Shown here: positions 28,079 through 35,754 of the stretch, in pieces
Numbering within the stretch: the stretch's first letter is position 1
How the letters are laid out: every line of letters starts with the position of its first letter
NCBI RefSeq assembly: GCF_007860175.1
Contig: NZ_SJPX01000001.1
Span: forward strand, 1,674,001 to 1,738,000
DNA from: Rubripirellula reticaptiva
GTDB lineage: Bacteria > Planctomycetota > Planctomycetia > Pirellulales > Pirellulaceae
DNA length: 64,000 nucleotides
Reading direction: 5' to 3'
Notes under the pieces: model-generated
What the model was told of the DNA's origin: nothing
Databases searched by the model: none
Seen by the model: the letters and a program-made list of their open reading frames with translations, nothing else
Position numbers and translations under genes: made by a program

Positions 28079-29152
28079 TTATCTTAACCATTCGTCCAGA
28101 TGCTCTTGCACAAACGAATCGTCGTTGAGATGCGGATACGCCATTGTGACGCGGGTGATCTCTTCGGCTTGTCCGGGTGATAGGACTTCACTCGGTTCAA
28201 TGCACCACGTCCCGGTTAGTAAACCTTGACGGCGTAACACTTCGTGGATGCCTGGGATGCAACCAGCGAACTGATTCGCAGCATCGAAGAACGCGGCATT
28301 GCAGTCGGTGATCTCAATCCCTCGAACAAGTAACTCGGCAGGAACGTCGCCACCTCGATCAAGCGCCGCGTGAATCTCGTTGAGAAGCTCAGCGGCTGAT
28401 CGAGTCCAGACGCTCCAGTGGCCGAGCAAACCACCGCGGATGCGAACTCGCTTGGCTGCGTCAGCAGTCACGATCCGATACTCGGTAACGAGATCCGCGA
28501 CAATATTGTCGTCATTGCCGGTGTACAGCGTGATGGTGTTTTCTCGCCCGGCATCACACACGGCGCGAACAACGTCGAGTGTTTGGTAGCGATTGAATGG
28601 AGCCATCTTGATTGCGATGACGTTGTCGATTTCCGCGAACTCGCGCCAAAAGCGATACGGTAACGGGCACCCACCCACCGCGGGTTGTAAATAGAATCCG
28701 ATCACCGGCATAACGCTGGCGACTTCGCGACAGTGGGTGAGCAATGCGTCGTGGTTGTCTGACGCCATCGCAGCGAGACTCAGTAGACAAGCGTGGTAAC
28801 CGTTCGACTGGGAAAATGTCGCTTCACGGATCGCTTGATCGGTTCGCCCACACACGCCGGCGACTTTGAATATTTCTCGGTCCGTCGATGCCGAGTAATC
28901 GTCGATCACCTGCGACGCCAAGCTTAGTACCGGTTCGTACAATTCAAAACGTGGTTCGCGAATCGCAAACTGAGTCGTGTGAACGCCTACCGCGATCCCT
29001 CCGGCACCGGCGTCGATATAGTACCGTGTCAAGGCAGTTTGATACCTGGGATCAAACCTTCGGTTGGAATCCAGCGCCAACGGTTGTGCTGGGATAACCA
29101 TTCCGCGGCGCACGTTGGCAACGATTTCGGCAGGTAGGTCGCTGATTTTCAT
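28079..29152 (-). CDS. DapA-family (dihydrodipicolinate synthase-like) lyase/aldolase
   Basis: 357 residues from the ATG at 29152 (MKISDLPAEIVANVRRG). The frame continues upstream into the preceding gene but that part overlaps it and is not domain-like. Class I aldolase features: GAGGIAVGVHTTQF, the tyrosine in VIGFYLQPAVGG and the lysine in VIAIKMAPFNRYQ. The enzyme should cleave or condense a pyruvate-type substrate. It follows an NAD-dependent epimerase by 100 bases on the same strand, and I have the impression such pairs occur in planctomycete sugar-acid pathways. The substrate is unknown. Note the long active-site loop compared with true DapA (about 290 residues). Confidence 0.82.
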   Translation of the reverse strand: MKISDLPAEIVANVRRGMVIPAQPLALDSNRRFDPRYQTALTRYYIDAGAGGIAVGVHTTQFAIREPRFELYEPVLSLASQVIDDYSASTDREIFKVAGVCGRTDQAIREATFSQSNGYHACLLSLAAMASDNHDALLTHCREVASVMPVIGFYLQPAVGGCPLPYRFWREFAEIDNVIAIKMAPFNRYQTLDVVRAVCDAGRENTITLYTGNDDNIVADLVTEYRIVTADAAKRVRIRGGLLGHWSVWTRSAAELLNEIHAALDRGGDVPAELLVRGIEITDCNAAFFDAANQFAGCIPGIHEVLRRQGLLTGTWCIEPSEVLSPGQAEEITRVTMAYPHLNDDSFVQEHLDEWLR

Positions 29153-29252
29153 ATCGATGAGTGTGGTGTTGATTGGTAGTCGCTGATCCGCTCCGCCGGT
29201 TCGGCAAGGAAGACTCCGATTGCCGGAACTTTCGGTCGACGACTGATCGCCA

Positions 29253-30293
29253 CTAATACGTCCCGTCGTTGACTTCAAAGTGAGTTGGTTTGCCCAGCGA
29301 TCGACCACCGATCTTGGTCCAATGGGCCTGCCAGCGGATGAGCTGCTGGGCGGATACCGAAGGACGACCAAATAGTTCGGTTGCCTTCGTGCTGTTGCTT
29401 AGATACGAACGTTCGCTCGGTGTTGAGCTGAATCGAACAGGCTTGCCAAGCAACTCGCCCAGTTCATTAGCGACCTCTTCAGTGCTTAGCGTCTCTGGAC
29501 CTGTCACATTGATTACGCGGGCGGGCGACGAACAATGGCCAAGGCATTGCAGTGCTTGCTGGTTGGCGTCGCCTTGCCAGATCATGTTGAACGCACCCGA
29601 ACCGTTGTCGACGGGCTCGCCTCGCCAAATCCTATCTGCAATATCGTGCAAGACGCCGTATCGAAGGTCGATGGCGTAGTTCAAACGGTAAAGACAAACC
29701 GCAGTTCCCCAGGCCTTGCTGGCGTACTCGAACACTCGTTCACGCCCCAAGCAGGATTGAGCGTATTCGCCGACGGGGGCGGGAGCAGCGTTCTCGCTCG
29801 GCGCTTCACCCACCCGGGCCAACGGATAAACACATCCTGTTGAGAACGCGACGATGTTGGAATCACGAAAATGATCGGCGACGTTGGCGGGAACTATCGT
29901 ATTCATTGCCCAAGTCAACGACTCGTCACCGGCCGTTCCGAACTTGCGTCCTGCCATGAACAGCACGTTCCGAACTTTGGGAAGCGCCGAAACGGATTCG
30001 CGGTCCAGTAGATCACAGCGAATCGTCTTGACACCGCTTGTTTCGAGTTGTTCACGGGCGGCAGGGTTGGAAAACCTCGCCACACCGATGATTTGCTTCG
30101 TCACGCCAGCTGCCCCGATTGCGGAAACCGCAAGTTGCCCCAAGCTGACTCCCATTTTTCCAGCAATCCCGAGAATCATGAGATCGCCATCGAGACCCCG
30201 CATGAACTCGACCAACGCATCCGAGGGTCTGCAGAGCAATGCATCGAGCTGCGTTTCGGCGTCGATCAACGAAGGAAGTGGGCTGTCAGTCAT
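29253..30293 (-). CDS. NAD(P)-dependent epimerase/dehydratase-like protein
   Basis: 346 residues from the ATG at 30293; a GTG four codons upstream is also in frame. Rossmann-type start LMILGIAGKMGVSLGQLAV, then FMAGRKFG, NIVAFSTGCVYPL and RLNYAIDLRYGVLHDIADRI, in the order of extended short-chain dehydrogenases. The usual catalytic YxxxK is not obvious: YAQSCLGRE stands in its place, so the activity may be altered or the protein may be only a sugar-nucleotide or keto-acid reductase relative. Cytoplasmic. It is the first gene of a likely pair with the DapA-family lyase and is divergent from the Nramp-type transporter. Confidence 0.8.
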   Translation of the reverse strand: MTDSPLPSLIDAETQLDALLCRPSDALVEFMRGLDGDLMILGIAGKMGVSLGQLAVSAIGAAGVTKQIIGVARFSNPAAREQLETSGVKTIRCDLLDRESVSALPKVRNVLFMAGRKFGTAGDESLTWAMNTIVPANVADHFRDSNIVAFSTGCVYPLARVGEAPSENAAPAPVGEYAQSCLGRERVFEYASKAWGTAVCLYRLNYAIDLRYGVLHDIADRIWRGEPVDNGSGAFNMIWQGDANQQALQCLGHCSSPARVINVTGPETLSTEEVANELGELLGKPVRFSSTPSERSYLSNSTKATELFGRPSVSAQQLIRWQAHWTKIGGRSLGKPTHFEVNDGTY

Positions 30294-30492
30294 GGGGTGT
30301 CTCACGGGGCGACTTGCTGCTGATCTGAGTTGCTCGATCTGAGCTAACGCTTAAACGGCGCGGAAGAAATATAACGTGCCGGTGATCGCGCGTATTCGAA
30401 AATTGTTTGTGCTTGTTCGTCCGGTTCACTATTCTCGTTGGCTGCATCCCTCGTGCGGCACACAAGTTCACTCACTTTATGAAAACAACTTC

Positions 30493-31824
30493 ATGACCGA
30501 TACCGCATCAGCCAACGCACCGCTCGCACGACCTTGGTATCGGCGAGTTGGCCCGGGGCTGATCACTGCCTGCGTCGTGATTGGCCCCGGCAGTATCATG
30601 ACCAGTTCCACGGTCGGTGCGAACAAAGGTTACTCGATGTTGTGGGTGGTGGTTGTGTCGGTCACCTTCATGCTTGTCTACATGACGATGGCAGCGAAAC
30701 TGGGGGCAGTGAGCAGCCTTTCGCCGGGCGATCTGATTCGCCAAAAAGCCGGTCGCCCGCTGGCAATTTCTGTGGGCCTGATTGTGTTCTTCATTGCTGC
30801 CGCGTTTCAGTCGGGTAACAACATTGGCGTCGCCGCAGCGTTTGAAACTTTCGTCGACTCGAAAGCAATCGTTGCTGGACTGGTCGTTGCCTTCAACGCG
30901 ATCGCGATTACTTTTCTGTTCGCGTTCAAGAACCTGTACAAGGTTATGGAACGCTTGATGATGGTGTTCGTTGCCATCATGCTGGTCAGTTTTGCTGTAA
31001 ACTTGTTGACGCTTGAACCGGACCCTGTCGCACTCGTTCAAGGCTTTGTTCCGTCGACCGGCACGATCGATATCGCCTTGCTCGGGTTGATCGGAACAAC
31101 GTTCGTGATCTCCGGTGCTTTCTATCAAGCGTACTTGGTTCAGCAAAAAGGCTGGAGCGAGGCTGAGGTGCAAAGCGGAATCATCGATGCTCGAGTCGGT
31201 GCCGTCATCATGGCTCTTATCACGACCATGTTGATGTCGACTGCCGCAGCGGGTTTGTACACTGGATTGCCCGTGACACTGTCTGATCCCGTTGCGGTGG
31301 CTGAGGCACTGGAGCCGACGTTCGGCAAGACTGGCAAGTTTATTTTTTGCCTCGGACTTTTTTCGGCGGCTTACTCGTCGTTTCTGATCAACTCGATGAC
31401 CGGCGGTTTCATCTGTTCCGATGGCCTCGGGCTCGGTAGCGGCGTTCAAGATCGTTGGCCGCGGATCATCACAACACTCGGTTTATTGGCGGGAATGGTC
31501 GTTGGACTCGCGACGCTGTTGTTCGACTTTGATCGCACGCCGACAATTATCGCCGCCCAAGCCGTGACGGTCGTTGGCGCGCCTTTGGTAGCGGGAGTCC
31601 TGTTGTGGTTGGCCTGCAGCGCCGATGTGATGGGGGAATTTGTTGCCGGCTCGTTCACCAAAATTGTCGCCGGGATTGGCTTGGTTATCTTGCTGGCGAT
31701 GGCGGCGAACACCGCCTTTGTGACACTGCCGAACAAGGTGAAGCAGTATCGCGAAAAACAAGCCACTGTTGAATTGGAACCGACGATGCGAACCACGCAG
31801 CGTTTAGAACACGAGTCAACTTAA
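30493..31824 (+). CDS. Nramp-family transporter with non-canonical metal motifs
   Basis: About 443 residues from the ATG at 30493 (MTDTASANAPLARPWYRRVG), with some eleven hydrophobic helices and the fold order of Nramp/MntH divalent-metal transporters. The hallmark TM1 motif DPGN reads GPGS (VIGPGSIMTSSTVGANKGY), so the metal-binding aspartate and asparagine are missing. The TM6 Met-Pro-His region reads VISGAFYQAYLVQQKGW. Canonical Mn/Fe transport is therefore doubtful; Mg, another cation, or a small organic substrate are alternatives. Inner membrane. Monocistronic, divergent from the epimerase/lyase pair and convergent with the haem protein gene. Confidence 0.85.
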   Translation: MTDTASANAPLARPWYRRVGPGLITACVVIGPGSIMTSSTVGANKGYSMLWVVVVSVTFMLVYMTMAAKLGAVSSLSPGDLIRQKAGRPLAISVGLIVFFIAAAFQSGNNIGVAAAFETFVDSKAIVAGLVVAFNAIAITFLFAFKNLYKVMERLMMVFVAIMLVSFAVNLLTLEPDPVALVQGFVPSTGTIDIALLGLIGTTFVISGAFYQAYLVQQKGWSEAEVQSGIIDARVGAVIMALITTMLMSTAAAGLYTGLPVTLSDPVAVAEALEPTFGKTGKFIFCLGLFSAAYSSFLINSMTGGFICSDGLGLGSGVQDRWPRIITTLGLLAGMVVGLATLLFDFDRTPTIIAAQAVTVVGAPLVAGVLLWLACSADVMGEFVAGSFTKIVAGIGLVILLAMAANTAFVTLPNKVKQYREKQATVELEPTMRTTQRLEHEST

Positions 31825-31899
31825 GCTGAGAATTGTCGTAAACAATCGTTTTCTTGGTCAAGGAACCGAAGCCGATTCTTAATCTAACAATCGTTGGGA

Positions 31900-34323
31900 T
31901 CACGGTGCTTGCATCAGGTAACCGATCAAGTCGGCCATCGCTTGTCGATCGATCGAGTTCTCAAACCCTTCGGGCATGATCGACAGCCCCGTGCTTTTCA
32001 TCTGATCGATCTCGATCCGCAGCACACTCTCAGTCACATTCTCGGCACGGCGCAGCGTCACGCTGGTCGCCCCCTCATCGACAATCGTCCCACTCAGCAC
32101 TCGGCCATCGGTGGTGACGATAACGTGGTTGATGTACTGCGGATTGACTTCGCGGTTGGGATCAAGCACCGACGTCAGCACGGTTTCGGCGCCACGCGAT
32201 TTGATCGTTGCCAGATTCGGTCCTATTTCAAAGCCGATCCCATCGACACGGTGACAGCCGCTGCAGTGTTTCTTGAATTGCTCGCTTCCTCTTTCCAAAT
32301 CCACGGGCAGTGTCAGCACGCCGTCGTACCTTGCCAGAACTGCTTGTCGCTGTGCCTTCGTTTCGGCCGACCGATTCACAACGGGCTGTGGTTTGGGGTG
32401 AGTGTCTCCGCCGGATCTTGAGTCCGTGACTCGGCTACGGATCGAGATCTGCTCGTCAAGTCGTTTGGTTAGCTCTGGCAGTTCACCAGCGAGCGATGTC
32501 TTGAGCTGTCGTGCTTCGCTGCCGACTGCATTCAGGACCGCTGCGGTGATCCAGCGGTTTGACGGGTTTTGCTTAGCAATGCGTGCGAGAGCCTCCACTT
32601 TCCTGTCACGCGGCCATGCCCCAAGTGTGAATGCAAGCTGGTATCGAACTTCGATCGACGTGTCATCGGCTAATCGTAATAATGCATCGGTCAGTTCATC
32701 AGTTACGGCAATCGTGTCGATTAGACGCACAGCGTGTCGACGCACTTGCGGATCCGTATCTCGCAGCGCTCGCAGTAAGCTGGCTTCATCAAGCGCAGCG
32801 AGTCCCGACAAGGCATACAACGCATGCATTCGACCCAGCGGTGATGCACTTTCACCAGCCAGTTGGCGAAGTGGTTTGGCAGCGGCCTGATCTTGCCGCT
32901 CGTATAGTAATCGTGCCGCAGTCTCGCGGTGCCACGCGTTATCATGCTTCAAGGTTTGCACCAGTTCGGATATCGACATCGCTTGAAGACTTGCCGGAGG
33001 TCGCGGTGCCCGGTCTTTTGCAGCCAGCCGGTAGATGCGGCCACGGTCGCGTCCCGACGTCAGATCCAAGTGCTTCTTGATTTCTTCGGGCAAGGACAGC
33101 GGATGCTCAATGACTTCGCGGTACACATCGACCACGTGTAAGGTTCCGTCGGGGGCGTTGGCGAATTGCGCGGGACGAAACCAAATATCCGTGGAAGTGA
33201 CGAACTCGCTTTGCTGGTCGATTCGCTGCGCAATGAATTCCAGACCGTCTTGTTGAAGCTGTTTGCGGTGAATCAGATTGCTGCCGACGTCGCCGACGAT
33301 CGCGGTGCCCTTCCATTGCTCGGGCCACGCATCACCACGATAAATTGTGACCCCCGTGGCGCCTGTAAAGTATCCTGCCGCGCGTCCACCACCTTCGATC
33401 GGTCCCTTGGCTTGTCCCGACACACGCAGTCGAGTTCGCAGAATCCGCCATGGTTCAACGGGGCTGGTGCGAAATACTTCCGCCTGCGGTCCATCCGAAG
33501 CAATCGAAATCCGCGACGGCGGCGGGATCACATACGGATTGCGAGCGATGTAACGATCCTCGAACATGACTTGTTGGATGTGGTCGCTGTTGGAGGACAC
33601 AAACTTACGTCCCCAGTCATCAAAGCCCATGCCATGTTGGGCCGCGCCGCTGGTAGGTTCGAAAACATAGGTTCTCGGGTCAAGTGCGATATCTCGGCCA
33701 CGGATGTTGATGCTCGGCGAGTCGTTGGTCGCATGCCCGGTGCGAATGTCACCACCGACACTGCTACACGCAATATGAATGCGATTGTCGAGTCCCCAGC
33801 GAAACGAATTCATCAGCCCCTGAACATTCGAAGTTCCAAATCCTGTCAGCACTCGCTGCTTCACATCGCTGACGCCATCGCCATCGGTGTCTTTCAAGTA
33901 CCACAGATCGGGAGCATCACCAACAAACAAGCCGCCGTCGAACGGAAACAAGCCGGTCGGCCAATTCAAGCCATCGGCATACGTCGTTCGCGAATCATAC
34001 ACACCGTCTCCGTCATTATCCGTGAGCTTTGCGATTCGCGAGATCCCATCATCGCGGTTTTCGCTGTAGCCTCGCATTTCGCAAACAAACATCGCACCGC
34101 TGGCGTCCCACTCGATCGCCACCGGACTGGCTACTAAGGGTTCGGCCGCCACAAGTTGGATCTCGAATCCATCGGCGACGGCAAATGAGGCGAGTGCCGC
34201 GGTAGGTTCCCTTGGTGAGACTCGTGGCAATTCAGATCCGTAGTCAACGTCAACCGCCCGCGACAACGAGTTGCCGCCAATCACCAACAGAAACGTGAAC
34301 AAAACCCATGCACTTCGCATCAT
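31900..34323 (-). CDS. PVC-type haem-binding CxxCH / membrane-bound dehydrogenase-domain protein
   Basis: 807 residues with signal peptide (WVLFTFLLVIGGNSLSRA). Residues 45-430 form a beta-propeller of the planctomycete membrane-bound dehydrogenase type (FEIQLVAAEPLVASPVAIEW, TDNDGDGVYDSRT). A HEAT-like alpha-repeat stretch follows (about 450-620), then a C-terminal cytochrome with HCSGCH at 686-691 and IGPNLATIKSRG. It probably oxidises a sugar or alcohol outside the cytoplasm and passes electrons to haem. The start overlaps the stop of the ceramidase-like gene by four bases (ATGA), so the two are coupled and probably used together. Confidence 0.92.
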   Translation of the reverse strand: MMRSAWVLFTFLLVIGGNSLSRAVDVDYGSELPRVSPREPTAALASFAVADGFEIQLVAAEPLVASPVAIEWDASGAMFVCEMRGYSENRDDGISRIAKLTDNDGDGVYDSRTTYADGLNWPTGLFPFDGGLFVGDAPDLWYLKDTDGDGVSDVKQRVLTGFGTSNVQGLMNSFRWGLDNRIHIACSSVGGDIRTGHATNDSPSINIRGRDIALDPRTYVFEPTSGAAQHGMGFDDWGRKFVSSNSDHIQQVMFEDRYIARNPYVIPPPSRISIASDGPQAEVFRTSPVEPWRILRTRLRVSGQAKGPIEGGGRAAGYFTGATGVTIYRGDAWPEQWKGTAIVGDVGSNLIHRKQLQQDGLEFIAQRIDQQSEFVTSTDIWFRPAQFANAPDGTLHVVDVYREVIEHPLSLPEEIKKHLDLTSGRDRGRIYRLAAKDRAPRPPASLQAMSISELVQTLKHDNAWHRETAARLLYERQDQAAAKPLRQLAGESASPLGRMHALYALSGLAALDEASLLRALRDTDPQVRRHAVRLIDTIAVTDELTDALLRLADDTSIEVRYQLAFTLGAWPRDRKVEALARIAKQNPSNRWITAAVLNAVGSEARQLKTSLAGELPELTKRLDEQISIRSRVTDSRSGGDTHPKPQPVVNRSAETKAQRQAVLARYDGVLTLPVDLERGSEQFKKHCSGCHRVDGIGFEIGPNLATIKSRGAETVLTSVLDPNREVNPQYINHVIVTTDGRVLSGTIVDEGATSVTLRRAENVTESVLRIEIDQMKSTGLSIMPEGFENSIDRQAMADLIGYLMQAP

Positions 34324-35729
34324 TCCTTCTCCGCAACGTCCAGAAGACTTCGCATCGCATCCATCAAGATTGGTTCCGTGTCAGGCCCGACATTCGAAGC
34401 CGGTTGGCTCGTTTCATAGCCACCCTGTCCGTAAGCCTCGGCCGTGCCGATGTACCCGGGCCCATAGTCGCCGTAGGCTGCCATTGTAATTTTCAAATCG
34501 GGACGCATCGCCTTCGCGGCAAGTTGGTATTCAACAAACAGCTCGCCTGGTAAATACAGCGCTCGCACATCGCCAACTGATAGACATCCGACGTCAATTT
34601 TGTGTCCGGCTTCACATCGCAGCAGCCAAGCCAGTTTGTCGGGACTGCCCCAGTACGTGACGCCATCCCACTGAGCAAGCGATGCGGTGAGTTCATCGCG
34701 TTCAAGGTGCTTCGCGGGCGGCAATGCGACGGCTTCGACATTCCAGTGGATGTCGTCGGCTGTCACGTCAAACTTTTCGGTAGCATCGAGCGCCTGCTGC
34801 ATGGCCGTGGCAACTCTCGTCGCCAGTATCAAGCGATTCTGGGGCGATCCATCGTTGAACTTGCCCGCACCGATGTTTCCGCCGGCGCCATTGAAATGCA
34901 CGTACATTGGTCCCGGCGAATTTTGGCTTTGCATGAACCGAGCAATGCCGGGGAAATCGGGACTCGGGATTCCTGTGCGATAGTAGCTTTGCGGATGGCA
35001 AGCATAGTAGCTGATCACAGCAATCGGTTTGTCGTCATTCCAAAACGAAAGTGAGCTTAAAACAGGATCGATCGTGCCCTCGGGAAACGCACGAATCGAC
35101 GCGTCTCGAGTCGCCGTATAGCGTGTGGCAATGACTTGGCCTGATTTATCCTGGATTCGCCGGTTCGACGCTACCTGTTCGACATTGGCGACTCCGAAAC
35201 CGGCTTGCGTCACGGGCTGAGCGACCTCGATGGCACGAGAAATTTCGTCGCAGAGTCGATCAATCACTTGGCGGGCAAACCTGCCATCGTGCGCACCCAA
35301 GTCCGATGCACCGGCTTGTTGCAGCAATGACTCAGCGCCAAAGTCGCTGCGAGGAGCGTCGTGTTGATGCAGCGTATGCACGGCAACTCGTGAGGGCGTC
35401 GTCTCGACTGCGGCTGCGATTCGTTCACGAAAAATGTCATGACTCTGATTGCCAATCCCAATCCAGTCCATCGCACACAGCACGATCGGTTCGCCCGACC
35501 CCAGCAGTACAATCCCTCGACAACGCAGCCCTAATTCATCAAGACGTCGAACTCGATCATACGCCATCATCGACCCGATCGGTGGCGTTGAGTCGATGTC
35601 AAAAGTGGCCACAGTAAGCTGTGAGTCACTCGCACTGTCTTCGGCGGGCAAACGGTTCTGAGGGAGCGCGATCGCAATCGCCAGAAAACCGAGCGTGAAT
35701 TTACACAGACGGGAATTCAACAAATTCAT
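34320..35729 (-). CDS. Neutral/alkaline ceramidase N-terminal-domain-like secreted protein
   Basis: 469 residues from the ATG at 35729, chosen because the signal peptide (LCKFTLGFLAIAIALPQ) begins there; the open frame extends 53 codons further without domain sense. Features of the ceramidase N-terminal fold: FDIDSTPPIGSMMAYDRVRRLDEL split over residues 40-65, CAMDWIGIGNQSHD, AVHTLHQHDAPRSDFGAE and AVISYYACHPQSYY. The histidines of the last two blocks are candidate zinc ligands. Planctomycetes carry many such proteins without sphingolipid substrates known, so true ceramidase activity is doubtful. It precedes and overlaps the PVC haem protein gene (ATGA). Confidence 0.82.
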   Translation of the reverse strand: MNLLNSRLCKFTLGFLAIAIALPQNRLPAEDSASDSQLTVATFDIDSTPPIGSMMAYDRVRRLDELGLRCRGIVLLGSGEPIVLCAMDWIGIGNQSHDIFRERIAAAVETTPSRVAVHTLHQHDAPRSDFGAESLLQQAGASDLGAHDGRFARQVIDRLCDEISRAIEVAQPVTQAGFGVANVEQVASNRRIQDKSGQVIATRYTATRDASIRAFPEGTIDPVLSSLSFWNDDKPIAVISYYACHPQSYYRTGIPSPDFPGIARFMQSQNSPGPMYVHFNGAGGNIGAGKFNDGSPQNRLILATRVATAMQQALDATEKFDVTADDIHWNVEAVALPPAKHLERDELTASLAQWDGVTYWGSPDKLAWLLRCEAGHKIDVGCLSVGDVRALYLPGELFVEYQLAAKAMRPDLKITMAAYGDYGPGYIGTAEAYGQGGYETSQPASNVGPDTEPILMDAMRSLLDVAEKE

Positions 35730-35754
35730 GATGGGCTTTCGATGTGAGAACGAT

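Noticed and set aside
30508-31449. 313-codon open frame antisense to the Nramp gene
   Set aside because: His/Asn/Arg-rich composition with no domain; a mirror of the codon bias of the real gene.
33166-34137. 323-codon open frame antisense to the PVC haem protein
   Set aside because: No recognisable domain and wholly covered by a well-supported gene.
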